A stretch of 21,429 nucleotides of DNA from assembly GCA_023395755.1 (NCBI GenBank), contig JAEWYG010000159.1, forward strand, positions 1 through 21,429, in the 5' to 3' direction. This document shows, piece after piece, positions 14,872 through 21,429 of this stretch (the stretch's first letter is position 1; each line of letters opens with the position of its first letter). Made by a program: the position numbers and the translations under genes. Below the pieces are notes generated by a model, which had not been told where the DNA came from, made no database searches, and saw nothing but the letters and a program-made list of their open reading frames with translations. This DNA is from Actinomycetes bacterium. Its GTDB lineage: Bacteria > Actinomycetota > Coriobacteriia > Coriobacteriales > Eggerthellaceae.

Positions 14872-15132
14872 TTAGGCACTCTGATTTGACCGCATGAATG
14901 CCTTAAGTTGTTGCTTGCGTGCTGCATCAATCTGCGCTTTTGGAATACCCTGCACCGCTCCTTCCAAACCATAAAGCATATGTAAACACACACCAGGGTC
15001 GATCACCTGTATTTTCAACCAAGCTTGCTCGGCACCTAGCGCCACGAGATCCTCGGCTGTCTCAACACCGACCGCTTTAAGTTGTTGCACCGAATGAGGC
15101 CCAAGATTAGGAAGTTCTCCTAAATCTGCCAC
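14872..15132 (-). CDS. TfoX C-terminal-domain protein
   Basis: 86 aa made only of the TfoX/Sxy C-terminal domain, a helix-hairpin-helix-like fold (LGELPNLGPHSVQQLKAVGV, then AEDLVALGAEQAWLKI and MLYGLEGAVQGI). In gamma-proteobacteria full-length TfoX/Sxy helps activate competence genes; stand-alone C-domain proteins in Gram-positives have no settled role. The start is GTG 15132 with AAGGAGGA just upstream. It lies 51 nt after the flavodoxin gene on the same strand, so the two are probably cotranscribed. No competence genes are nearby. Confidence 0.85.
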   Translation of the reverse strand: MADLGELPNLGPHSVQQLKAVGVETAEDLVALGAEQAWLKIQVIDPGVCLHMLYGLEGAVQGIPKAQIDAARKQQLKAFMRSNQSA

Positions 15133-15183
15133 GACTCCTCCTTACCCAAAAGACTTCTCTACCCTACCCATTCGCCGTCGCTT

Positions 15184-15699
15184 CTAGCTCACGGCCTCAA
15201 GCGTTGCCCGCAGGCGCGCAAGATCATTTGCATCTGGATGCGTTGCCGCCTGATCGAAGTTTTCAATCATCTGCTGCATACGCGCAGCCTGCGCAGGATT
15301 CTCAGTCGCCATACGTTCGTAGCGAGTGCGCACGCTCAGCGGCATACGCCCTTGGCACATAAACGTACCCACCACCTCGGCCGATCCTGGAAGGTTTGCC
15401 AATACCCGAGCCGCCACACCAGCAAAATACGTCTCATCGGAGCCAAAGCCTGCCGTGCCAAAAAGAAACACTTCCCTACCCGCAAGCCCCGCCAACAACG
15501 TTGCTATTTCATCGCTACAGTACCCTTTATTGGTCCAGAATCCGACATAAACACGTTCGGCCGTGTCAATAGCTGCCCGATCAACCTCCTCTACGCGCCC
15601 GTAAGCAAGACATCCTTCTGTAGGCAATGACTCAGCAATAGCCTCGGCTAGCTGTCGCGTGTTTCCCGTTCTGCTGTCATACACAATCGCGTACTCCAC
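15184..15699 (-). CDS. Flavodoxin-family protein
   Basis: 171 aa, cytoplasmic electron carrier. The FMN phosphate-binding loop SRTGNTRQLAEAI is at residues 9-21, and the other flavin-contacting loops are recognisable in VGFWTNKGYCSDEI and LFGTAGFGSDETYF. Resembles flavodoxins found singly or beside reductases in gut anaerobes (for example the BilS type), but no partner reductase is in the window, so the redox partner is unknown. Start: GTG 15699 with AAAGGA 8 nt upstream. It is divergent from dtd and followed by the TfoX-like gene. The last 40 residues form a helical tail beyond the core fold. Confidence 0.88.
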   Translation of the reverse strand: MEYAIVYDSRTGNTRQLAEAIAESLPTEGCLAYGRVEEVDRAAIDTAERVYVGFWTNKGYCSDEIATLLAGLAGREVFLFGTAGFGSDETYFAGVAARVLANLPGSAEVVGTFMCQGRMPLSVRTRYERMATENPAQAARMQQMIENFDQAATHPDANDLARLRATLEAVS

Positions 15700-15903
15700 C
15701 GGCCCCGTCCTTTCGCTAGGCGTCCCCTGCGCAGCAACGTGCGCACAGACACGCTTCGTCTGGCTCGCTTTTTTCTGTTTTCCTTATACTCTCTTCTACC
15801 CCCATCGTAAACAATCATCCCTAAGCCCGCACGAAAGCCACGTCTGCCCTCCATGGGCTATACTTACCGCACCCATCAACCCAACGGCTCAGGAGGATTG
15901 TCC

Positions 15904-16350
15904 ATGAGAGCAGTTATCCAACGCGTTTCTCATGCCCATGTTGACATCGACGGCGTTACCGTCGGCACGATAGAAAAAGGACTTCTCGTTTTGCTGGGCG
16001 TTGGACACGGCGACACGGAAGACCAAGTCGAACAACTTTGGAGCAAAATATTCCGCCTGCGCATATTCGAGGATGAGCAAGGCAAAACCAACTTGGCCTT
16101 GCCTGCCGTGCAGGGCCAAGTACTCGTGGTCTCACAGTTCACCTTATATGCAAACTGCAAACGAGGAAACCGCCCCTCGTTTACCTCCGCGGGATCACCC
16201 GATGAAGCAAACCGCCTCTACGAGTGCTTCGTTAACCGAGCGCGGCGTGATGTCGGTCGCGTGGAAACAGGAAGGTTTGGGGCATATATGGATGTTTCAC
16301 TTACCAACGATGGCCCCTTCACCCTCGTCCTCGACACCGATCAGCTATAA
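15904..16350 (+). CDS. dtd: D-aminoacyl-tRNA deacylase
   Basis: 148 aa, the usual Dtd length. It hydrolyses D-aminoacyl-tRNA (and mischarged glycyl-tRNA), protecting translation from D-amino acids. N-terminal MRAVIQRVSHAHVDIDG is typical; the active-site motifs SQFTLYA (from Ser77) and NDGPFT (135-140, with the Gly-Pro that excludes L-residues) are both intact, as is NRPSFTSA. The ATG at 15904 has AGGAGG at 15891-15896. A TATACT (15859-15864) upstream may be its -10. Its stop overlaps the end of the convergent ArsC-like gene by 6 bp. Confidence 0.96.
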   Translation: MRAVIQRVSHAHVDIDGVTVGTIEKGLLVLLGVGHGDTEDQVEQLWSKIFRLRIFEDEQGKTNLALPAVQGQVLVVSQFTLYANCKRGNRPSFTSAGSPDEANRLYECFVNRARRDVGRVETGRFGAYMDVSLTNDGPFTLVLDTDQL

Positions 16351-16707
16351 CAGTGCTTGCGCCCATTCAGCTTCCTTGAAGCCGACTAAAACAAAATCTT
16401 CCCCAATTACCAGGGGACGCTTGACCATCATGCCGTTCTCGGCAAGAAGCGCGTATGCCTCCTTATCATCCAAGCCAGCGTCTAGAAGAGCCTTAATGTT
16501 GCGCTCGCGGTAAAGCATGCCACTCGTGTTAAAAAATCGACGCAACGGCAATCCGCTTCTCGCATGCCAGTCCGCCAATTCGCTAGCTGAAGGATTATCT
16601 TCAACGATATGGCGATCGAGGTAAGAAACCCCCTGCGCATCGAGCCATGCTTTCGCCTTTTTACAGGTGGAACATTTCGTATATTCCACAAAGAGTACCT
16701 TTACCAT
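16345..16707 (-). CDS. ArsC/Spx/YffB-family protein
   Basis: 120 aa, thioredoxin-like fold. The N-terminal motif is YTKCSTCKKAK with Cys12 and Cys15 (CxxC), followed by the DRHIVEDNPSASEL and GLPLRRFFNTSG segments of this family; the C-terminal LAENGMMVKRPLVIG has the Arg-Pro that lies near the active cysteine in ArsC. It may be an arsenate-reductase-like or glutaredoxin-like protein, or an Spx-type RNA polymerase-binding regulator; the sequence alone does not decide. No other ars genes are present. Start chosen at ATG 16707, with AAAGGAA 5 nt upstream; a longer open frame to 16794 has no such site. Confidence 0.88.
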   Translation of the reverse strand: MVKVLFVEYTKCSTCKKAKAWLDAQGVSYLDRHIVEDNPSASELADWHARSGLPLRRFFNTSGMLYRERNIKALLDAGLDDKEAYALLAENGMMVKRPLVIGEDFVLVGFKEAEWAQALL

Positions 16708-16870
16708 ACCGGTTCCTTTCGTCGTTTTCCTCATGATAGCAAATAAGGAAGACAGGCAAAGGGACACCACTCCTCCGCTGCAAACCATGATCAAACGTCA
16801 TCCTTAACACCTTTATACTTTTCACCCCGCAAACAACCTGCATCTAGCACAGACCAGCCCTCCTCTTACT

Positions 16871-16879
16871 TGCTATACT
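16871..16879 (+). promoter_or_regulatory. Extended -10 promoter of the EFR1 ferredoxin gene
   Basis: TGCTATACT is an extended -10 with no good -35. Transcription would start near 16886, leaving a leader of about 23 nt that contains GAGGAAAGG. Confidence 0.5.
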
Positions 16880-16908
16880 AATATGCGTCCCAGAGGAAAG
16901 GCTCAGGC

Positions 16909-17703
16909 ATGATCTTTTATTTCACCGGTACCGGCAACTCGCTTGCAGCCGCACAGGCCATCGCACATGAAACAGACGACCTACTCGTTGACATCGGCGC
17001 AGCTTATAAATACAAAGACTTCGACTTCACCCTAGAACAGGGAGAAACCCTTGGGTTCGTATTTCCCACCTACGCCTGGACCACTCCTCCCCTTATCGAC
17101 ACCTTCATCAAACGAGCTCGGTTCCGCACGGGCAACCAAGAAACGTTTGCACCTAACTACTGCTTCGCAGTTATCACCTGCGGTGCGTTCGTTGGCAACA
17201 CTGCGCGATTCTTTGCAAACGAATTACGGGAAAACCAGGGCATCAACCTCAACGCGTCATTCAGCGTAAAATCGGTGGGCAACTGCACCTATCTTTATGC
17301 GCCCGCTGAAGGCGAAAAGCGTGAGCGTCTCCTGGCTGCCGCCCACCAGGAATCACGTCGCATCGCCCAACGGATCGCCGCCCGCGAGTGTGTACATGCC
17401 GAACATCGAAACCCCTTTGGCATGCTCATGTCTGCCTTTACGGGCAAAGATGAAAAACCTCGATCAACGACCGAATTCTATGCACTAAACAACTGTATCC
17501 ATTGCGGACAGTGCGCCGATTTGTGCCCTACGAATACCATCACCCTTATTGAGGGCACTCCTCGTTGGGCTGAACTAGGCTGCACGCAGTGCCTTGCCTG
17601 CCTGCACCGCTGCCCCGTGAACGCTATCCAGTATGGCAAGAAAACCGAGACTCGCGGACGCTACGTCAACCCCGTACTAGCAGGCACGCCGAAACGAACA
17701 TAG
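16909..17703 (+). CDS. EFR1-family flavodoxin/ferredoxin fusion
   Basis: 264 aa, cytoplasmic redox protein. The N-terminal flavodoxin-like domain starts with FYFTGTGNSLAAAQAI (FMN loop) and continues with FVFPTYAWTTPPLI and ITCGAFVGNTARF. The C-terminal domain is a two-cluster ferredoxin: CIHCGQCADLCP (Cys196, 199, 202, 206) and CTQCLACLHRCP (Cys225, 228, 231, 235), for two [4Fe-4S] clusters. EFR1 proteins are common in Clostridia and Coriobacteriia; their partners are mostly unknown. It has its own extended -10 promoter and no operon partner on the same strand; the GntR unit follows with a separate promoter. Confidence 0.93.
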   Translation: MIFYFTGTGNSLAAAQAIAHETDDLLVDIGAAYKYKDFDFTLEQGETLGFVFPTYAWTTPPLIDTFIKRARFRTGNQETFAPNYCFAVITCGAFVGNTARFFANELRENQGINLNASFSVKSVGNCTYLYAPAEGEKRERLLAAAHQESRRIAQRIAARECVHAEHRNPFGMLMSAFTGKDEKPRSTTEFYALNNCIHCGQCADLCPTNTITLIEGTPRWAELGCTQCLACLHRCPVNAIQYGKKTETRGRYVNPVLAGTPKRT

Positions 17704-17794
17704 GTCTCGCCACGCGATCATAACTCCATGCTCTTAGCTAACGCACCAAGTCAGAGCCCATCAAATCCTCCTTGCAAAAAACTTGCATTCTCCC

Positions 17795-17847
17795 TTGACG
17801 CCTATGTCTCTGGTGATTATAGTGTGTATATCGGGTATATACACACT
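17795..17847 (+). promoter_or_regulatory. Promoter and palindromic operator of the GntR-ABC operon
   Basis: TTGACG (17795-17800), a 17-bp spacer and TATAGT (17818-17823) form a strong promoter. A perfect 11-bp inverted repeat, AGTGTGTATAT (17821-17831) and ATATACACACT (17837-17847), with a 5-bp gap, overlaps the -10 and the start point. YtrA-type GntR regulators bind inverted repeats of the AGTGT...ACACT kind, so autorepression by the first gene of the operon is very likely. Confidence 0.8.
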
Positions 17848-18056
17848 GCACAGTAAGCACTTACCATCATGCAAGAACAACCACTCGATGAAGGAGAACA
17901 AGAAACGTACTTATTCCCTTCGGGCACGAAGCAGGACGCTGCAACATGCCACTCGAGCGTTCCGGGACGTTGGAACACTCGCGCACCATCCGCCCTCCCC
18001 CGTGCATGCCACCAAGCAAGCACAGCGAGAAACGGGCCAAAACGAATAGGAGCACC
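17848..18056 (+). other. Long untranslated leader of the GntR-ABC operon
   Basis: About 210 nt between the operator and the GTG start of the regulator. It holds a hairpin: CGAG (17954-17957) and GTTCC (17959-17963) with GGAAC (17972-17976) and CTCG (17978-17981). An open frame ending at 18049 overlaps the regulator's ribosome binding site; it is Arg/His-rich and unrecognised, so it may be a leader peptide or nothing. Confidence 0.4.
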
Positions 18057-18428
18057 GTGGACATCATCATTTCAAACTCAAGCGATAAACCCATCTACGA
18101 GCAAATTGCCTCGCAGATGAAAGGCCTGATTATGAGTGGTGTGCTTGCAGAAGGAGCGCAACTTCCATCAATTAGAGTGCTGGCAAACGATCTGCGCATT
18201 AGCGTCATCACCACGAAACGCGCCTACGCCGATCTCGAATCGCAGGGTTTCATTGAAACCGTGCAAGGCAAAGGCAGCTTTGTTGCAAGCGGCAACCAAG
18301 AACTGGTACGCGAGGAACGCTTACGTCAGGTGGAAGCCGCTCTTGAACAGGCCGTTGATGCAGCACGCATGGTCGGAATGAGCACACGGGAAATACACGA
18401 CATGCTCGATTTACTTTTGGACGATTAA
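18057..18428 (+). CDS. GntR-family (YtrA subfamily) transcriptional regulator
   Basis: 123 aa, short as usual for the YtrA subfamily. The N-terminal winged helix (about residues 10-78) shows KPIYEQIASQMKGLIMSG, LPSIRVLANDLRISVITTKRAY and GFIETVQGKGSFV. The C-terminal 45 residues are a helical dimerisation segment with no ligand domain. Start: GTG 18057, with AGGAG at 18048-18052; the open frame extends upstream to 17946 but that part is unlike a GntR N-terminus. It leads an operon with an ABC exporter and should repress it through the palindrome at 17821-17847. Family members respond to cell-wall-active antibiotics. Confidence 0.9.
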   Translation: MDIIISNSSDKPIYEQIASQMKGLIMSGVLAEGAQLPSIRVLANDLRISVITTKRAYADLESQGFIETVQGKGSFVASGNQELVREERLRQVEAALEQAVDAARMVGMSTREIHDMLDLLLDD

Positions 18429-18467
18429 CGCATCGCCTCTTGAACCTTCAGCAGAAAGTGACGACTG

Positions 18468-19355
18468 ATGAACGACCTACTTCGCATTACCAACTTAGAA
18501 AAACATTATGCCGACTTCAGCCTCGGCGGCATCTCCCTCAACGTACCTGAGGGCAGCGTGGTGGGATTTGTAGGCAGCAACGGCGCCGGCAAAACAACCA
18601 CCATTAAATCCATCTTGGGGCTTGTTAACCCTGATGGCGGTACCATCGAATTGTTCGACGAAGATGTAACCCATGCGGCCCCCTCTCATTTGGCGAAGGC
18701 TAAGCAACACATCGGCGTAGTGTTTGACACATGCTCGTTTCCTGAGGAAATGACCGTAGACACCGTGGGAAAGCTAATGGCTTCATGCTATAGCACGTGG
18801 AGCGCCAGCGCTTTTGCCACGTTCCTCCGCGCGTTTGAACTCCCCGGAAATAAGACGGTGAAAGAGCTATCGCGCGGCATGAGCATGAAGCTTTCGTTGG
18901 CAAGCGCGCTGGCTCATAATCCTCAATTACTTATACTTGACGAAGCAACGGCAGGCCTCGATCCTCTGGCCCGCGAACAGGCACTCGATACCCTACGCTT
19001 ATTCATGAGCCACGAATGCCGCGGCATCCTTATGTCCAGCCACATTACAAGCGACTTGGAAAAAATTGCCGATTACATCGTGTGCATTGATGAGGGGCGC
19101 ATCGTATTCAGTGTTGAAAAAGACGTTATTACCGACATTGCGGGCGTTGCTCAATGTCGCGCAGCAGAGTTCGACGCCCTTGCCGACAGTGGGTTTTTCA
19201 CTCCCGGAAGTATGCATTTCGAACGTGCCACCTACGGAATCACCGTGCTAGTGCCCGATCGACTAGCCTTCGGGGCACAGTTTCCCGCCATCACTGTCGA
19301 GCGAGCAACCATCGACGCCTATTTGTCCTTGATGCTGAAAGGAGAAGCCCGATGA
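18468..19355 (+). CDS. ABC transporter ATP-binding protein
   Basis: 295 aa. Walker A GSNGAGKTT starts at residue 36, the signature LSRGMSMKLSLA at 134, and Walker B LLILDEATAGLDP has Asp158-Glu159; the following His lies in LMSSHITSDLEKIAD. The C-terminal 75 residues are an extra domain as in drug and lantibiotic-type exporters (BcrA/YtrB-like). It follows the GntR gene by 39 nt; the ribosome binding site is weak (AGAAAGTGA). It powers the ABC-2 permease encoded next, whose start overlaps its stop as ATGA. Confidence 0.93.
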   Translation: MNDLLRITNLEKHYADFSLGGISLNVPEGSVVGFVGSNGAGKTTTIKSILGLVNPDGGTIELFDEDVTHAAPSHLAKAKQHIGVVFDTCSFPEEMTVDTVGKLMASCYSTWSASAFATFLRAFELPGNKTVKELSRGMSMKLSLASALAHNPQLLILDEATAGLDPLAREQALDTLRLFMSHECRGILMSSHITSDLEKIADYIVCIDEGRIVFSVEKDVITDIAGVAQCRAAEFDALADSGFFTPGSMHFERATYGITVLVPDRLAFGAQFPAITVERATIDAYLSLMLKGEAR

Positions 19356-20050
19356 AGGCTATGCTTTGGTCCGATTTACTCGTTGCAAAAAAGTACTTTG
19401 TTCAGCAAATTATTCTTTGCCTGGTCATTGCAGTATTTGTATGTATTATGACTGAGAATGTCTATGTGGGAATGCCGGTAGCAAGTGTTATGATGCCGTT
19501 TTCTCTCGCCTTTACTATCATCGCCCTCGACGAGCGTGGCAATTGGGAGCAATTCCGTTTGGCGCTTCCTCTTTCGCGCACAGACGTTATCCTAGGTCGC
19601 TACACAAGCCTCGTGGTTCTTGCTTTAATTGGTCTGGTACTTGGCTTTATTATTTTAGGCATCGTTGTGGCAACGGCAACACTCTTCCCCGCCATCCCAC
19701 AACTCTCGGGCCTCTTGCTGAATTTTTCCTGGCAAGGCGTCGTACTCGTTGCCGCCATATCCATCGTTATCATCCTCGTGATGTTTTCGCTCACCATGCC
19801 CTTGGTTTCTCGCTTTGGTATGACCAAAGCCGTACGCTTCGTACCCCTTTTGGTAGTTTTCGGAATTCTGGCTATATTCTCGTTTGGGGGAAACAGTGAA
19901 ATGACCACCTTTGCTACAAACTTGGCCAGCTTGCTCGAAACTCCTACGAGCACCCTGGTTCTATCCGGGACTATTCTTATAGCTGGAGCGGCACTCTATA
20001 CACTTTCGGGAATCATATCGATAAGGCTTTATGCGAAACGGCAGTTCTAG
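19352..20050 (+). CDS. ABC-2 type membrane permease
   Basis: 232 aa with about six membrane helices. The N-terminus MKAMLWSDLLVAKKYFVQQ and the loop ALDERGNWEQFRLALPLSRTDVILGRY are typical of the ABC-2 permeases paired with YtrA-type regulators. The start overlaps the ATPase stop (ATGA at 19352-19355), with AAAGGAG at 19338-19344, so coupling is tight. The substrate is unknown; peptide antibiotic or lipid export is plausible. A longer open frame begins at 19154 but lies inside the ATPase gene. Confidence 0.9.
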   Translation: MKAMLWSDLLVAKKYFVQQIILCLVIAVFVCIMTENVYVGMPVASVMMPFSLAFTIIALDERGNWEQFRLALPLSRTDVILGRYTSLVVLALIGLVLGFIILGIVVATATLFPAIPQLSGLLLNFSWQGVVLVAAISIVIILVMFSLTMPLVSRFGMTKAVRFVPLLVVFGILAIFSFGGNSEMTTFATNLASLLETPTSTLVLSGTILIAGAALYTLSGIISIRLYAKRQF

Positions 20051-20066
20051 GAGTTATTCCATTATG

Positions 20067-20093
20067 CGACGGATAACTTTAACCCATCCGTCG
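20067..20093 (+). terminator. Hairpin after the GntR-ABC operon
   Basis: CGACGGAT (20067-20074) and ATCCGTCG (20086-20093) form an 8-bp stem 17 nt after the permease stop. No T-run follows directly, so it is a weak terminator or RNA-stabilising element. Confidence 0.45.
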
Positions 20094-20140
20094 GACATCT
20101 TCACTAAAGCTTCCTTTTGTTCTAGCTTCTAAACAATACT

Positions 20141-20176
20141 AAAACACCCCACCTGTCTTCTATTGCACAGGTGGGG
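20141..20176 (-). terminator. Intrinsic terminator of the Rrf2 gene
   Basis: CCCCACCTGT (20147-20156) and ACAGGTGGGG (20167-20176) form a perfect 10-bp stem. On the minus strand it is followed by TGTTTTAG, giving a short T-run. It lies about 75 nt past the Rrf2 stop. It may also serve the GntR-ABC operon coming from the other side. Confidence 0.65.
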
Positions 20177-20249
20177 CGCACATAGTCATCTAACATCATG
20201 AGACAGAAATTCTCCTAATCTCGCGCAGAGAATCAATCGTCGTTGTACC

Positions 20250-20660
20250 CTAATTTGCCTGGGCCAGATCGGCCAAGGTCGTACCATCCACGTAATTCTC
20301 GATAACGCTATCGAGGCCGCGCCAAAAATCGATAGACATACATTCGTCGCGTCGTGGACACACCGCAGCACCCGCTTCGAGACAGGCCACCGGCGCGCAG
20401 CTACCCTCAGTAGCACGCAGCACATCACCTGCAGTAATCTCGTTTGCAGGACGGGCTAAAAGATAACCACCGCTCACCCCACGAATACTCTTCAGCACGC
20501 CGGCCTTAACCAATGCACTGCCCAACTGCTCAAGATACTTCACCGAGAGGTCTTGTCGCTCGGCAGCTTGGCGCATAGTTACCGGCACCCCGTCTGCGCT
20601 AAGCACCGCAACCTCAATTGCAAGTCTGAGGGCGTAGCGCCCTTTTGTCGAAATCATCAT
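20250..20660 (-). CDS. Rrf2-family (IscR/CymR-like) transcriptional regulator
   Basis: 136 aa from ATG 20660. Winged helix-turn-helix with the family start MMISTKGRYALRLAIEVA and the HTH MRQAAERQDLSVKYLEQL; the wing is SIRGVSGGYLLARP. Cysteines 88, 93, 101 and 107 lie in the loop that binds an Fe-S cluster in IscR/NsrR proteins, so iron-sulfur or redox sensing is likely. No isc/suf or cysteine genes are adjacent, and its targets are unknown. The open frame extends upstream to an ATG at 20723, and a GTG at 20669 has GAGG 5 nt before it; 20660 is chosen on family alignment. A possible -10 on the minus strand is TATACT (20755-20750). Confidence 0.9.
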   Translation of the reverse strand: MMISTKGRYALRLAIEVAVLSADGVPVTMRQAAERQDLSVKYLEQLGSALVKAGVLKSIRGVSGGYLLARPANEITAGDVLRATEGSCAPVACLEAGAAVCPRRDECMSIDFWRGLDSVIENYVDGTTLADLAQAN

Positions 20661-20888
20661 AGTATGCACACCATCCTCGCTGCTTAATCCAGCGTTATTA
20701 CTCAAATCAACCACTAGAATCATAGCCTCGTGCGGCTAAAATCCTTTTAAGTATAGCTTATCGGTAGCCTTTCCCTTTAAAAGCAGCGCAGAACGCCGCT
20801 TATCTAGCGCGAATTGCCATTCTGTGTTCCGTTAGCGAATTCATAACACCGAGCGAACCCTGAAGCAAAGCTTTGCTAGGATACCCGC

Positions 20889-21429
20889 ATGAAAGAAATT
20901 ACCTTCCCACACCGTCGCGCTGCGACTAATGTAATCCTCTCCGCAGCAGTCGTACGAGCAATAAGTATCCTCATTGTGGCCGTAGTTGCACTCGGGGCAG
21001 CATGGCTCCTAACAAGTTGTGGCCGATCGACCAGTGAAAGCACGACAACATACGTCAGCCCCTACAACTGGGCGGGACTTCAATTCCAAGGCGACCGTCT
21101 CTCCTACTCTGAAAATGGCACGCTTCGTTCCGATCTTGGCGTAGACGTATCCAGCCATCAAGGATCTATCGATTGGTCAGCAGTCGCTTCAGATGGCATC
21201 AATTTCGCGATTATCCGCGTGGGAAACCGCGGCTACACCGAAGGAAGCTTATACGTTGATGAGCGTTTTGCCGAAAACATCGATGGAGCTGCTGCGGTAG
21301 GGCTTGAGACAGGCGTTTACTTTTTCTCGCAAGCAGTAAACGAGGATGAAGCACGCCAGGAAGCCGATTTGGTAATAAAACAGCTGGACGGCCGCAAGCT
21401 CGATCTGCCCGTTGCTTACGATCATGAAC
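20889..21429 (+). CDS. GH25-family lysozyme-like lipoprotein (partial, runs off the window)
   Basis: First 180 aa of a longer protein; the 3' end is outside the window. A signal/anchor helix (about 20-41) ends in a lipobox LTSC with Cys44, so the protein should be a membrane lipoprotein outside the cell. After a Ser/Thr linker comes a glycoside hydrolase family 25 domain: GVDVSSHQG (from Gly84, catalytic Asp86), IDWSAV, FAIIRVGNRGYTEG and, at the very end, AYDHE, whose Asp178 and Glu180 are the expected catalytic pair. GH25 enzymes cleave the MurNAc-GlcNAc bond of peptidoglycan. The ATG at 20889 has AGGA 8 nt upstream. A perfect 14-bp palindrome (20864-20877, AGCAAAGCTTTGCT) lies just before it. 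Confidence 0.9.
   Translation, partial: MKEITFPHRRAATNVILSAAVVRAISILIVAVVALGAAWLLTSCGRSTSESTTTYVSPYNWAGLQFQGDRLSYSENGTLRSDLGVDVSSHQGSIDWSAVASDGINFAIIRVGNRGYTEGSLYVDERFAENIDGAAAVGLETGVYFFSQAVNEDEARQEADLVIKQLDGRKLDLPVAYDHE

Noticed and set aside
16289..16302. GATGTTTCACTT, a partial parS half-site inside dtd
   Set aside because: Only one arm matches; the palindrome and the GTGAAAC arm are missing.
17946..18056. 37-residue N-terminal extension of the GntR protein
   Set aside because: It is Pro/Arg/His-rich, unlike GntR N-termini, and the GTG at 18057 has a proper ribosome binding site.
1..21429. CRISPR arrays, insertion sequences, prophage or attachment sites
   Set aside because: No regularly spaced repeats, transposase, integrase or terminal inverted repeats were seen.

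Overview
The window looks like a piece of chromosome from an anaerobic, fermentative Gram-positive bacterium. Moderate G+C, a class I T-box leader, a pyruvoyl-type histidine decarboxylase, an EFR1-type flavodoxin/ferredoxin, a stand-alone flavodoxin, a YtrA-type GntR-ABC operon and a DUF2201-like VWA/MoxR pair fit the Coriobacteriia (Eggerthellaceae) best, with Cryptobacterium-like genomes a reasonable guess. This is inference from gene content and style; there is no rRNA or other phylogenetic marker here. I saw no insertion sequence, phage, CRISPR array, tRNA or rRNA.

Layout. 1-450 (minus): promoter, T-box leader and terminator of an aminoacyl-tRNA or amino-acid gene that starts just left of the window. 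511-3329: a TetR regulator divergent from a 14-TM MFS exporter fused to two CBS domains, with a strong terminator-like hairpin in the exporter's leader. 3396-5144 (minus): recN. 5325-10554: a cytoplasmic leucine-rich-repeat protein (minus) divergent from a two-gene operon, a VWA protein with a degenerate metallopeptidase-like N-terminus and a MoxR-type AAA+ ATPase. 10623-10661: a perfect 32-bp palindrome that is both the terminator stem of a MerR/TipAS regulator and a consensus parS site. 11608-12213: about 600 bp without a recognisable gene. 12214-14703: histidine decarboxylase, broken by an apparent one-base deletion, and its amino acid/amine antiporter. 14872-17703: small genes (TfoX C-domain protein, flavodoxin, D-aminoacyl-tRNA deacylase, ArsC/Spx-like protein, EFR1 ferredoxin). 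17795-20050: GntR-ABC operon with a clear operator. 20250-20660 (minus): Rrf2 regulator. 20889-end: start of a lipoprotein GH25 lysozyme.

How the genes work together. The decarboxylase/antiporter pair would import histidine, decarboxylate it and export histamine, consuming a cytoplasmic proton and generating proton-motive force. As given, the enzyme reading frame is interrupted while the antiporter is intact. The VWA and MoxR genes (13 nt apart) should act together as a chaperone-like remodelling pair; the divergent LRR protein may be a partner. TetR-MFS and GntR-ABC are two independent ligand-responsive export units. The most notable observations are the parS/terminator palindrome, the frameshifted histidine decarboxylase, the MFS-CBS fusion and the LRR-VWA-MoxR neighbourhood.
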